Positions 1 to 9,173 of a stretch of 64,000 nt of DNA are shown here, one piece after another. Made by a program: the position numbers and the translations under genes. Within the stretch, counting starts at the first letter, position 1. Every line of letters begins with the position of its first letter. The notes below the pieces were generated by a model. That model was not told where the DNA came from. It worked only from the letters and a program-made list of their open reading frames with translations, and ran no database searches. The stretch lies in NCBI GenBank assembly GCA_963783785.1, contig CAWAOQ010000017.1:119280-183279 (forward strand), given 5' to 3'. Source of the stretch: CADEEN01 sp963783785 (GTDB lineage: Bacteria; Pseudomonadota; Gammaproteobacteria; Burkholderiales; Burkholderiaceae_C).

Positions 1-1
1 C

Positions 2-1676
2 GTCGGCCACCAGACCTACGCCCACAAGGTGCTCACCGGCCGCCGCGACCGCATGCACACGCTGCGACAGCTCGGCGGCATCGGCGGCTTCCCGCGTCGC
101 GACGAAAGCCAGTACGACACCTTCGGCACCGCGCACAGTTCGACTTCGATCTCGGCCGCGCTCGGCATGGCGCTGGCCGCCAAGCTGAAAGGCGAGAAGC
201 GCAAGGCGGTGGCGATCATCGGCGACGGTGCGATGAGTGCCGGCATGGCCTTCGAGGCGCTGAACAACGCGGCGGTGTCGCACGGCGGACTGACGGCCGA
301 CATGCTGGTGGTGCTCAACGACAACGACATGTCGATCAGCCCGCCGGTCGGCGCGCTCAACCGCTACCTGGCGCGCCTGATGAGCGGCAAGTTCTACGCC
401 GCTGCGCGCGAGAGTGCGAAGACGGTACTGAAGAACGCGCCGCCGCTGCTCGAGTTGGCGCGTCGCTTCGAGGAGCATGCCAAGGGCATGGTCGTGCCGG
501 GCACGATCTTCGAGGAGTTCGGCTTCAACTACGTCGGCCCGATCGACGGCCACGACCTCGATTCGCTGATCCCGACGCTGGAGAATCTGCGCGACCTGCC
601 TGGCGCGCAGTTCCTGCATGTGGTCACGAAGAAGGGCTACGGCTACAAGCTGGCCGAGGCCGATCCGGTCAATTACCACGGCCCCGGCAAGTTCGACCCG
701 GCGGTGGGCCTGGTCAAGCCGGCCATCACGCCCAAGCCAACCTTCACCCAGGTCTTCGGCCAGTGGTTGTGCGACATGGCCGAAGCCGATCCGATGCTCG
801 TCGGCATCACGCCGGCGATGCGCGAAGGCTCGGGCATGGTCGAGTTCCACAAGCGATTCCCGTCGCGCTATCACGACGTCGGCATCGCCGAGCAGCACGC
901 CATCACGCTGGCCGCGGGCATGGCCTGCGAAGGCCTCAGGCCCGTCGTGGCAATCTACTCCACGTTCCTGCAGCGGGGCTACGACCAGCTGATCCACGAC
1001 GTCGCGATCCAGAACCTGCCGGTGGTGTTCGCGCTCGATCGTGCCGGCCTGGTGGGTGCCGACGGCGCAACCCACGCCGGTGCCTACGACATCGCCTTCC
1101 TGCGCTGCATCCCGAACATGGGCCTGATCGCGCCATCCGACGAGAACGAATGCCGCCGGGCACTGACCACCGCGCACCGCCGCGGACCAGCCGGTTGCGG
1201 TGCGCTATCCGCGCGGTGCCGGTGTCGGGGCCGAGGTCGAGCGCACGTTCGACGAACTGCCATGGGGCTGCGGCGAGGTCCGCCGCCGTGGCGAGCGCAT
1301 CGCCATTCTGGCCTTCGGCACGCTGTTGCATCCGGCGCTGGCGGCCGCCGAGCGGCTCAACGCGACGGTGGCCAACATGCGCTTCGTCAAGCCGCTCGAT
1401 GTGGCATTGGTGGCCGAACTGGCCAAGTCGCATGAAGCCATCGTGACGGTCGAAGAGGGCTGCACGATGGGCGGCGCAGGCAGCGCGGTGATGGAAGCCC
1501 TGCACGCGGCCGGACTGGCCACGCCGGTGCTCGCGCTCGGCTTGCCCGACCAGTTCATCGAGCACGGCGATGCGGCCAGGCTTCTGGCCATGAATGGGCT
1601 CGATGCCGACGGCATCGCGCAATCGATCGCGGCCCGTTTCGGAGCCCGGCCGGCACTGCTGCGCGTCAACAGCTGA
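2..1676 (+). CDS. dxs: 1-deoxy-D-xylulose-5-phosphate synthase, 5'-truncated, one frameshift
   Basis: This enzyme condenses pyruvate with glyceraldehyde 3-phosphate using thiamine diphosphate, the first step of the MEP isoprenoid pathway in the cytosol. The window opens inside the gene: reading from base 2 gives VGHQTYAHKVLTGRRDRM, a conserved stretch, so the first 110 or so residues lie upstream. The ThDP motif GDGAMSAGMAFEALNNA is present, followed by the transketolase pyrimidine-binding domain (GIAEQHAITLAAGMA) and the C-terminal domain. One extra base near 1185 (CGCCGC-G-GACCAG) shifts the frame; removing it restores DQPVAVRYPRGAG. folE2 follows in the same direction, an order common in Burkholderiales. 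The identity is clear and the break is probably a sequence error. Confidence 0.95.
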
Positions 1677-1763
1677 GTGCTGCAGCGCCGCGCGCAATAG
1701 GCCCACTGCGGCACGACGGCGCATTTGGTGCGATGCTCGCCCCGCTCGACAATCCGATCGAAG

Positions 1764-2564
1764 ATGACCCATCCGACCCAGGCCCTGCACATCCCCGACA
1801 CGCAAAGCGGGCGTGACGAGCGCAAGCTCGCGATCCAGCGCGTCGGCGTCAAGGACGTGCGCTATCCGCTGCTGCTGCGTCTGGCCGGCGCGCTGCAGAC
1901 GACGCCGGCCTTGTGGGACCTGGACGTCGCATTGCCTGCCGACAAGAAGGGCACGCACATGTCGCGCTTCGTCGCCTGGCTCAACGAGGGTGTGGCGCAG
2001 GACACCGCGATCGACGCGACCACGCTGCGCGAGCGGCTGGCGGCGATGCTCGAGCGCCTGGGCGCAAAGGAAGGGCGCATCGAGGCACGGTTCGGTTTCT
2101 TCGTCAACAAGCGCGCACCGGTGTCCGGCGTGCAGAGCCTGCTCGACTACCAGGGCCGCTGGATCGCCGAGGCACGCGGCGGCGTGACGTCGGTGTGGGC
2201 CGAAGTGGCGGTGCCGGTGAAGAGCCTGTGCCCTTGCTCGAAGGAGATTTCCGACTATGGCGCGCACAACCAGCGCTCGACGGTGACGATCTGCGCCGAG
2301 CTGAAAGCACCCATCGAGTGGCATGAACTGGTGCGCTTCGCCGAGGACAACGCGTCGAGCGAGGTCTGGGCCCTGCTGAAGCGACCGGACGAAAAGTGGA
2401 TCACCGAGCGCGCTTACGAGAACCCCAAGTTCGTCGAAGACCTGGTGCGCGACGTGGCGCTCGCCCTCAATGCGGACGCGCGCATCGGCCGCTACCGTGT
2501 GGAGGTCGAGAACCATGAGTCGATCCACAACCACGCTGCCTACGCGCGTATCGAACGCCCATAG
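1764..2564 (+). CDS. folE2: GTP cyclohydrolase FolE2
   Basis: FolE2 (GTP cyclohydrolase IB) converts GTP to dihydroneopterin triphosphate, the first step of tetrahydrofolate synthesis, and can replace zinc-dependent FolE. The 266-residue length fits the family. The signature SLCPCSKEISDYGAHNQRS is intact, including the metal-binding cysteine. I chose the ATG at 1764 (MTHPTQALHIPDTQS) because it matches the usual N-terminus, although the frame is open from 1725. It lies just downstream of dxs in the same orientation. I see no zinc-uptake-repressor box or riboswitch upstream, so a zinc-dependent role is not supported here. The next gene begins within a few bases of its stop. Confidence 0.95.
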   Translation: MTHPTQALHIPDTQSGRDERKLAIQRVGVKDVRYPLLLRLAGALQTTPALWDLDVALPADKKGTHMSRFVAWLNEGVAQDTAIDATTLRERLAAMLERLGAKEGRIEARFGFFVNKRAPVSGVQSLLDYQGRWIAEARGGVTSVWAEVAVPVKSLCPCSKEISDYGAHNQRSTVTICAELKAPIEWHELVRFAEDNASSEVWALLKRPDEKWITERAYENPKFVEDLVRDVALALNADARIGRYRVEVENHESIHNHAAYARIERP

Positions 2565-2568
2565 GCCG

Positions 2569-3060
2569 ATGTCGCGCGCCCTGGGCGCGGCTGGGGTCAT
2601 GCTGGTGCTGGCGGGTTGCGCCGGCTACTCGCCGGGCAACATTCAAACGGGTGCCAGTGAGGCGGAGGTGCGCTCGCGCATGGGCGAACCCACCGGCCGC
2701 GATGCGCTGCCGGGCGGCGGCACCCGCATCGAGTACGCCCGCGGGCCGATGGGCAAGCACACCTACATGGTCGAACTCGACGCCAGTGGTCGCGTGCGTG
2801 GCTGGGAACAGGTGCTGACCGAAGCCAACTTCGAGTCGATCCCGATCGGGGCGCCACAAGCCGATGTGCGGTGGCGGCTCGGACGCCCGTCGGAAACCCG
2901 CGTCGGCTGGCGCGGCGTCGGCGAGGTCTGGTCCTACCGCTACGAATCGCTGTTCTGCCGCTGGTTCCAGGTCTGGCTGGTCGATGGCAGCGTGCGCGAG
3001 GCCGCCTATGCCATCGATCCGATGTGCGACGAGCACCGCCCCTTCTCATCGCCAGCATGA
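2569..3060 (+). CDS. lipoprotein with two BamE-like repeats
   Basis: This is a predicted lipoprotein of 163 residues. The N-terminus from ATG 2569 (MSRALGAAGVMLVLAGC) is a short type II signal peptide with an LAGC lipobox, so the mature protein begins at Cys17. An in-frame ATG at 2515 would spoil this signal. The mature part has two similar segments: one starts TGASEAEVRSRMGEPTG and the other PIGAPQADVRWRLGRPSE. Each resembles the G-x-s-x-x-x-V-x-x-x-x-G-x-P core of the BamE/SmpA fold. The gene sits tightly between folE2 and an ArsC-like gene, and its stop overlaps the next start in ATGA, suggesting translational coupling. Its function is unknown, and the BamE similarity is by eye. Confidence 0.75.
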   Translation: MSRALGAAGVMLVLAGCAGYSPGNIQTGASEAEVRSRMGEPTGRDALPGGGTRIEYARGPMGKHTYMVELDASGRVRGWEQVLTEANFESIPIGAPQADVRWRLGRPSETRVGWRGVGEVWSYRYESLFCRWFQVWLVDGSVREAAYAIDPMCDEHRPFSSPA

Positions 3061-3410
3061 TCGTCTACGGCATCTCGAATTGCGACACCGTCAAGCGTTC
3101 CCGTGCCTGGCTCATCGAGCATGGATTCACGCACGCGTTCCATGACTTCAGGAAGGCCGGCGTGCCGCCGGAGCGGGTCGACGCGTGGATCGCCGCGCTC
3201 GGCTGGCAGCCGCTCGTCAACCGGCAGGGCACGACCTGGCGCAAGCTCGATGGCGCCACGCAGCGCTCGGTGATCGATGCGGCGAGTGCCCGCACGCTGA
3301 TGCTCGATCAGCCCAGTGTCATCAAGCGCCCGGTGGTCGAGTGGCCCGACGGCAGCGTCAGCGTCGGTTTCGACGCCGAGCGCTGGGCGGCGCTACTCGA
3401 GGGTCAGTGA
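3057..3410 (+). CDS. ArsC/Spx/YffB-family thioredoxin-fold protein
   Basis: This small 117-residue cytosolic protein belongs to the arsenate reductase-like family (ArsC/Spx/YffB). The N-terminus MIVYGISNCDTVKRSRAWL has the single family cysteine in a NCDT context and the thioredoxin-like first strand and helix. The IKRPVVEWPDG segment carries the family cis-proline region. Only one cysteine of a CxxC pair is present, as in YffB proteins, whose substrate is not well defined; arsenate reduction should not be assumed. The start overlaps the upstream lipoprotein stop by four bases (ATGA). The 3' end overlaps the convergent DNA-repair gene by 18 bases. Confidence 0.85.
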   Translation: MIVYGISNCDTVKRSRAWLIEHGFTHAFHDFRKAGVPPERVDAWIAALGWQPLVNRQGTTWRKLDGATQRSVIDAASARTLMLDQPSVIKRPVVEWPDGSVSVGFDAERWAALLEGQ

Positions 3411-4517
3411 GAATCCGGCCTGCGCGACCGCCTGGCCGTTGATATGCACTTCGATGGCATGCCACCCTGCGTGGTAGCGCCGCGTCGTCACTGCGCGCAT
3501 CGAGTGCATCTTGGCCAGCGTGCGTGATTCGCCCGGCGCCAGGCTCAGCGACCAGCCCTTGAAAACCTTGGCGCTGGTGCTGCCGTTGGCCTTGACGTGG
3601 TGCACCGCGTAGTCGATCAGCAGGGCTTGCGGCTGTGCAGCTCGCGAGTGCAGCTTCAAGGCGATCGCGAGGCTGTCGCCGACACGCAGCCGGCGCGGTG
3701 AGAGCGTCAGTCGTGCGCTGCCATTGAAGGGCGTGGCGCTGCCCCACAGGGCCAGCGCGTCGGCATGGCCTTGCTTGATCAGCGTGCGGCTGGCGTGCCT
3801 GAGCAGCGCGCGGCGTTCGCGGCTGGCGCTGGGCAGGTGCTCGCGCAGCCACGCGACGACGATGCCAGGGTGATCCTTGGCGATGTCGTTCAAGTGGTTG
3901 GCCACGCTGCGTCGCACGTAATCGCTCGGATCGTCCTGCAAGGCCCGCAGCAGTGGCAGCGTCGGGGAAGGGTCGGCAATCAGCGCCTTCAGCCGCAGCC
4001 CCCACGGCAGACGCGGGCGGCTGCCTTCGCTGACCAGGCGACGCACGTGCGCGCTCGGGTCGAGCGTCCAGCGCTGCAAGGTCGCAAAGACCAGCGTCGG
4101 GTGCGCGACGATGAAGGGTCGGATTGCGAACTCCGCCGTCAGGCGCTGCGTCAGAGCATGCAAGGTGGCCAGCCCGCGCTCGGGTTCGGCGAGTCCGCGG
4201 CGTGCGACGTATTCGCCCAGCGGCCAGACGATCCATCCGCGCAGGCCAGGGTCAGGTTCGGGCGGCGGCATCCCGGGTTCGCACGCCTGCGCCAATGCGG
4301 CCTCGATCACGTCGCAAGCCTGGCCGAAGCGCGCCGGCAGCGTCGCTTCGAGCGCATCGGCCACTTGCATCGCGCGGGCCTTCAGTTCCAGTGCCTCGAG
4401 GCCACGGTTGGCATGGCGCACGAAGGCCGGCGCATCGAACTCGGGCCACGCCGCGCGCAGGTGCTCGGCTGCGGCGCGTACCGCTGCCGGGTTGATCAGG
4501 TTCTTGAACGGTTCCAT
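3393..4517 (-). CDS. DNA alkylation repair protein (AlkD-like HEAT-repeat)
   Basis: This 374-residue protein belongs to the AlkD/AlkC-like DNA alkylation repair group, HEAT-repeat glycosylases that remove bulky or methylated bases. Helical repeats run from about residue 60 to 260. Typical segments are EFAIRPFIVAHPTLVF, DPSAHVRRLVSEGSRPRLPW and DDPSDYVRRSVANHLNDIAKDHP, the last being a strong family signature. The C-terminal 110 residues form an additional beta-rich domain (LRVGDSLAIALKLHS) seen in some members. I chose ATG 4517 (MEPFKNLINP); the frame continues upstream to 4553 without family similarity. It is convergent with the ArsC-like gene and divergent from amt. Confidence 0.85.
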   Translation of the reverse strand: MEPFKNLINPAAVRAAAEHLRAAWPEFDAPAFVRHANRGLEALELKARAMQVADALEATLPARFGQACDVIEAALAQACEPGMPPPEPDPGLRGWIVWPLGEYVARRGLAEPERGLATLHALTQRLTAEFAIRPFIVAHPTLVFATLQRWTLDPSAHVRRLVSEGSRPRLPWGLRLKALIADPSPTLPLLRALQDDPSDYVRRSVANHLNDIAKDHPGIVVAWLREHLPSASRERRALLRHASRTLIKQGHADALALWGSATPFNGSARLTLSPRRLRVGDSLAIALKLHSRAAQPQALLIDYAVHHVKANGSTSAKVFKGWSLSLAPGESRTLAKMHSMRAVTTRRYHAGWHAIEVHINGQAVAQAGFSLTLE

Positions 4518-4765
4518 GCACCTGAGCGTAACGGCAGCGGCAGGCCGCCGCACCGCACGAAAGCAGGTGCGTCGAATGCACCAGATGGAAGAGGCGTCTC
4601 GATCGGACCTTCGCCCGCTTTGGTGCGATCATCACCGCAGCGGCCCAGGTGGCAGTGCACCGACATCGGCACAGAAATTGCATCATGGTGCGCCGATGAG
4701 GCCGTGCTGGTGCAGGCATCGCCAGGCCGGCACGAGAACAGCCGAGAGCGCGAGGAGCGAAAACA

Positions 4766-5968
4766 ATGGATCAGGTCAAGCAGGGCACCGACGCCCTGTT
4801 CATATTGCTGGGCGCGATCATGGTGCTGGCGATGCACTCCGGCTTCGCGTTCCTCGAGCTCGGCACCGTGCGCAAGAAGAACCAGGTCAATGCGCTGGTC
4901 AAGATCCTGGTCGATTTCGCGGTCTCGACGCTGGCCTACTTTCTCGTCGGCTACACCGTGGCCTACGGCGTGAACTTCTTCAGCGGCGCCGAGGGCCTGG
5001 CGGCCAAGAACGGCTACGAGCTGGTGAAGTTCTTCTTCCTGCTGACCTTTGCCGCGGCGATCCCGGCGATCGTGTCGGGCGGCATTGCCGAGCGTGCACG
5101 CTTCGGCCCGCAGCTGGCCGCCACCGCGGCGCTGGTCGGTTTGGTCTACCCCTTGTTCGAGGGCGTGGTCTGGGGCGGGCGCTTCGGCGTGCAAGGCTGG
5201 ATCAAGACCGTTGCCGGGGCCGAATTCCACGACTTCGCCGGCAGCGTGGTCGTGCATGCGGTCGGCGGCTGGATCGGCCTGGTCGCCGTGCTGCTGCTCG
5301 GTGCGCGCGCCAACCGCTACCGCAAGGATGGCGGCATGAGCGCGCACCCGCCGTCGAGCATCCCGTTTCTTGCGCTCGGGGCCTGGATCCTGACGGTCGG
5401 CTGGTTCGGCTTCAACGTGATGAGCGCGCAAACCATCGACAAGATCTCCGGCCTGGTGGCGGTGAACTCGCTGCTGGCGATGGTGGGCGGCACGCTGGTG
5501 GCCGTGCTGATGGGCCGCAACGACCCGGGCTTCGCCTACAACGGCCCGCTGGCCGGGCTGGTCGCGGTCTGCGCCGGCTCCGACGTGATGCACCCGCTGG
5601 GCGCCCTCGTCACCGGCGGCGTGGCCGGCGCGATCTTCGTCTCGCTGTTCACGTTGGCGCAGAACAAATGGAAGATCGACGACGTGCTCGGTGTCTGGCC
5701 GCTGCACGGCCTGTGCGGTGCCTGGGGCGGCATCGCCTGCGGCATCTTCGGCCTGCCGGCGCTCGGCGGCCTCGGCGGTGTCACTTTCGGCGCGCAACTG
5801 CTCGGCACACTGCTGGGCGTGAGCTGGGCGCTCGTTGGTGGCATGGTCGTCTACGGGCTGTTGCGCCAGACGATCGGGCTGCGTCTGACGGCGGAAGAGG
5901 AATACGAAGGCGCCGACTTGTCGATCCACAAGATCGGTGCAACGCCGGAGCGCGAGGTCAACTGGTGA
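4766..5968 (+). CDS. amt: ammonium transporter Amt
   Basis: This 400-residue inner-membrane protein belongs to the Amt/Mep/Rh family and conducts ammonium into the cell. About eleven hydrophobic segments can be counted. The paired pore histidines are present in VVVHAVGGWIGL and WPLHGLCGAWGG, and the conserved Asp precedes the first (FHDFAGS). There is no cleavable signal peptide, as in a minority of Amt proteins. The start at ATG 4766 has a GGAG-like site eight bases upstream. No glnK lies next to it in the window, so PII control cannot be read from context. Upstream, 4518-4765 holds no gene. Confidence 0.95.
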   Translation: MDQVKQGTDALFILLGAIMVLAMHSGFAFLELGTVRKKNQVNALVKILVDFAVSTLAYFLVGYTVAYGVNFFSGAEGLAAKNGYELVKFFFLLTFAAAIPAIVSGGIAERARFGPQLAATAALVGLVYPLFEGVVWGGRFGVQGWIKTVAGAEFHDFAGSVVVHAVGGWIGLVAVLLLGARANRYRKDGGMSAHPPSSIPFLALGAWILTVGWFGFNVMSAQTIDKISGLVAVNSLLAMVGGTLVAVLMGRNDPGFAYNGPLAGLVAVCAGSDVMHPLGALVTGGVAGAIFVSLFTLAQNKWKIDDVLGVWPLHGLCGAWGGIACGIFGLPALGGLGGVTFGAQLLGTLLGVSWALVGGMVVYGLLRQTIGLRLTAEEEYEGADLSIHKIGATPEREVNW

Positions 5969-6006
5969 CCCATGGCCGCAGGGTGCAGGCACGGTAAAGT
6001 GGCCGC

Positions 6007-6681
6007 ATGTTCACCGGCATCGTCCAGGGCGTCGCCCACATCGAGCAACTGACCGACCGCAGCGGCTTGCGCAGCTTCCGACTGGCGTTCCCGCCGGGGT
6101 TCGGCGCCGGCCTGGCGATCGGTGCCAGCGTCGCGGTCGACGGTGTGTGCCTGACCGTCACCGCGCTGCACGGCAATGCGGCGGCCGATTTCGACGTGAT
6201 GCAGCAGAGCCTGGCATTGACGACGCTGGGCGGTTTGACGATCGGCAGCCGCGTCAATGTCGAGCGGGCAGCGAAGGACGGCGCCGAGATCGGCGGCCAC
6301 CCGCTATCGGGCCATGTCGATTTCACCGCGCACGTGGCCGACATCCGCAGGCCCGAGAACAATTGCGTGCTGCGGCTGGCGGTGCCGGCACCATGGATGC
6401 GCTACGTCTTTGCCAAGGGCTATGTCGCGGTCAATGGCGCGAGCCTGACGGTGGCCGAGGCGCAGCGCGACCCGGGCGGTTCCGGCTGGTTCGAGGTCTG
6501 GCTGATTCCGGAGACGCTGCGGATGACGACGTTCGGCGAAAAGCGCGTCGGCGATTTGCTCAACGTCGAGATCGAGCGATCGACGCAGGTGATGGTCGAT
6601 ACCGTGCGCGATGCGGTGGCCGAGAGGCTGGGGCCTTTGCTGCCGGCGTTGGAGGCGTTTGCGCGGGAGCGCGGGCTCTAA
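6007..6681 (+). CDS. ribE: riboflavin synthase, alpha-chain family
   Basis: Riboflavin synthase dismutates two 6,7-dimethyl-8-ribityllumazines to riboflavin and a pyrimidinedione in the cytosol. The protein has 224 residues and starts with the invariant MFTGIVQG. Two lumazine-binding repeats are visible: the first with GASVAVDGVCLTV, the second beginning at SGHVDFTAHV and containing GYVAVNGASLTV. The C-terminus (TTFGEKRVGDLLNVEIE) also fits. It stands alone, not next to ribD, ribBA or ribH, so it could be a second copy or a lumazine-protein-like paralogue. I see no FMN riboswitch upstream; only 38 bases separate it from amt. Confidence 0.9.
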   Translation: MFTGIVQGVAHIEQLTDRSGLRSFRLAFPPGFGAGLAIGASVAVDGVCLTVTALHGNAAADFDVMQQSLALTTLGGLTIGSRVNVERAAKDGAEIGGHPLSGHVDFTAHVADIRRPENNCVLRLAVPAPWMRYVFAKGYVAVNGASLTVAEAQRDPGGSGWFEVWLIPETLRMTTFGEKRVGDLLNVEIERSTQVMVDTVRDAVAERLGPLLPALEAFARERGL

Positions 6682-6810
6682 GGTTCTTCGCGTGCTGGAG
6701 TCGGCGGGGCACTCCCTGCGCCGACTCTCGCCACAGAAGGCACCGCCGATCGACCGTGGACGCGGGCACAGCTGCGCGCGTGGGTCATCACTTGCACACT
6801 TCTTTCGCGT

Positions 6811-7864
6811 TCAACGCGGGTTCAGCTCGATCGTGCTGCCCGCCAGGGCAGCCGCGACGATGGCTTCGGTGACGCGCAGGTTGGCGAGCCCATCGCGCGC
6901 GCTGACCAGCGGTGCGGCTTCACCGCGCACGACCGCACCGAAGTGCTCGAGCTGGTGCTTGAGCGGGTCGTCGCGCACCAGGCTGACGACGCCGACCTCG
7001 AACGGCTTCCACCACGAGCGGTCTTCGGCGCGCGGATAGGTCTTCAGCCGCATCGTCGGGACCGACAGGCTGCCGTTTGTGCCGGCAATGACGTAGCAGT
7101 CCTCGTCGCCATAGCTCGGGTAGGACTTGTTCTCCTGCGAGGTCAGCTCCCAGCTGCGCGCAGCACGCGGCCGTGTCGCTGAGCATGAAGCTGCCGAGCG
7201 CGCCGCTGGCAAAGCGAAGGTTGATCGCCACCGTGTCTTCGACCGCGAAGCCGCGCGTGGCGTGCGATGCGAAGGCCTGCACCGCAACGATCTCGCCGCA
7301 CAGCATGCGCAGGCTGTGCACTTCGTGGATCATGTTCAGCAGGATCGGGCCCGCGCCGGGTTCGCGCCGCCACGGCGCGTCGGCGTAGTAGTGGTCGGGC
7401 TTCAGGAAGGTGGCGCTGCCCGTCACCGCGACCAGCCGGCCCAGCACGCCGGACTCGACCACCTGGCGTGCCTTGGCCATGATCGGGCTGTGCGCGCGGT
7501 GGTGGCCGATCAGGATCTTCGCATCGGCGGATTCGGCGGCCGCGACCAGCCGCTCGGCCTCGGGCACCGTCGGCGCGATCGGCTTCTCCAGCAGCATCGG
7601 CACGCCTGCGGCGATGCACTCGAGCGCATGGGTCACATGCAGCTGGTTCGGCGTGGCCAGGATCACCCCGTCGGGCTTGTCCCCGGCAAGCAGTTCGGCC
7701 AGCGAGGTGTACAGCGGCACGCCGGCCGCATCGGCATGGGCGCGTGCAGCGGGCGACGGGTCGACGACGGCGCTGAGCACGCAGGTCGTGCTCTGTTGCA
7801 CCACTCCGATGTGGGCCTGGCCGATGCAGCCGGCGCCGGCGACGGCAATGCGGGTCTTCTTCAT
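6811..7864 (-). CDS. Gfo/Idh/MocA-family oxidoreductase, one frameshift
   Basis: This is an NAD(P)-dependent dehydrogenase of the Gfo/Idh/MocA family, about 350 residues when repaired. The N-terminal Rossmann fold opens with VAGAGCIGQAHIGVV, and the catalytic region contains the family signature MLLEKPIAPT. The C-terminal domain follows (GAGPILLNMIHEVHSL). One extra base near 7165 breaks the frame; without it the sequence continues SDTAACARSWELTSQEN. The C-terminal part lacks nothing typical. The substrate is unknown, but inositol, sugar or pyrrole-like substrates are usual. The neighbouring aldo/keto reductase is divergent. Confidence 0.85.
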
Positions 7865-8102
7865 TGGAGCGCGAGCCTACTTCAAAGGCATCGTCGGGCG
7901 CTCGATCGACGTCCGCGTGGCCGGCCGGATGCAGCGCCGACAGGCGAACGCGGCCGTGGCATCGCGATCGGCGCCGGCGCCGCCGTCGACGTCAAGCAGC
8001 ATGGGCATGCGCGCTGCCTCCACGGTGCGCAAGTCGACATCGATTGGCGATAGCATCGGCGCTCCCCGAGGCATCTTGCCCGCAGCCGACCCAGGACACG
8101 CC

Positions 8103-9098
8103 ATGCAATACCGCTCGCTCGGCAAGAGCCCGCTCAGGGTCTCGGCGTTGTGCCTGGGCACGATGATGTTCGCCGACCAGACCGACCTGGCCGAGGCGCG
8201 CAGCATCGTCGCCCACGCGCGAGAGCACGGCGTGAACTTCATCGACACCGCCGACGCCTATTCGCTGGGCAAGTCGGAGTCGATGGTCGGCGAGTTGCTC
8301 AAGGGCGCGCGCCACGACTGGGTCCTGGCCACCAAGGTCGGCAACCAGATGTCCGAGCGGCCCAACGAGTCGCGCTATTCGCGCACCTGGATGCTGCGCG
8401 AATGCGACGCCAGCCTCGCGCGGCTGGGTACCGACCACATCGACCTCTACTATCTGCACCGCGACTTCAATGGCATGGACCTGGAGGAGCCGCTGCGCGC
8501 GATCGATGCCCTGCTGCGGGCCGGCAAGATCCGCTACTGGGGCGTGTCGAACTTCCGCGGCTGGCGCATCGCCGAGATGGTGCATTTCGCGCGCACGATG
8601 AACATGCCCGGGCCGGTCGTGTGCCAGCCCTACTACAACCTGCTCAACCGGCAGCCGGAGGTCGAAGTGCTGCCGGCCTGCCGCCACCTCGGCATCGGCG
8701 TGGTGCCGTACAGCCCGATCGCGCGCGGCGTGCTGTCGGGCAAGTACGCGCCAGGCAGCCAGCCTGCCGCCGGCACCCGCGCCGGACGCGGCGACCAGCG
8801 CATGCTGGAAACCGAGTTCCGCGACGAGTCGCTGCGCATCGCCCAGACGCTGAAGGCGCATTGCGACCGCAAGGGCGTCGCGCTGTCGCACTTCGCCAGC
8901 GCCTGGGTGCTGGCCAGCCAGGCGGTCAGCGCCGTGATCGCCGGGCCGCGCACGCTGGCGCAGTGGCAGGACTATTTCGGTGCGCTCGATTGCGTGATCG
9001 ACGCTGCGGACGAAGCGCTGGTGGATTCGCTGGTGACGCCGGGGCATGCCTCGACGCCGGGCTACAACGACCCGGCGTATCCGCTCGAGGCGCGCTGA
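8103..9098 (+). CDS. aldo/keto reductase
   Basis: This NAD(P)H-dependent oxidoreductase has a TIM-barrel fold, 331 residues, and is close to the YajO/Tas branch. The catalytic tetrad can be followed: Asp and Tyr in NFIDTADAYSLGKSE, Lys in VLATKVGNQM, and His in YYLHRDFNGMDLEEP. The cofactor-binding end has SAVIAGPRTLAQWQDY. The N-terminus MQYRSLGKSPLRVSALCLG is typical, fixing ATG 8103, with AGGA seven bases upstream. It is divergent from the Gfo/Idh/MocA gene, with 238 bases between them in which I see no other gene. The physiological substrate cannot be inferred. Confidence 0.9.
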   Translation: MQYRSLGKSPLRVSALCLGTMMFADQTDLAEARSIVAHAREHGVNFIDTADAYSLGKSESMVGELLKGARHDWVLATKVGNQMSERPNESRYSRTWMLRECDASLARLGTDHIDLYYLHRDFNGMDLEEPLRAIDALLRAGKIRYWGVSNFRGWRIAEMVHFARTMNMPGPVVCQPYYNLLNRQPEVEVLPACRHLGIGVVPYSPIARGVLSGKYAPGSQPAAGTRAGRGDQRMLETEFRDESLRIAQTLKAHCDRKGVALSHFASAWVLASQAVSAVIAGPRTLAQWQDYFGALDCVIDAADEALVDSLVTPGHASTPGYNDPAYPLEAR

Positions 9099-9173
9099 GA
9101 GGTCGCGCACGCTTGATGTCGCGCAAGGCCAGCCCGGCAGTTCCGCTGCAAGGTGGTCGCAAACGTCGCTGCC

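Noticed and set aside
7865..8102. Small gene between the two oxidoreductase genes
   Set aside because: Open frames here have no ribosome-binding site or recognisable protein; I see only spacer.
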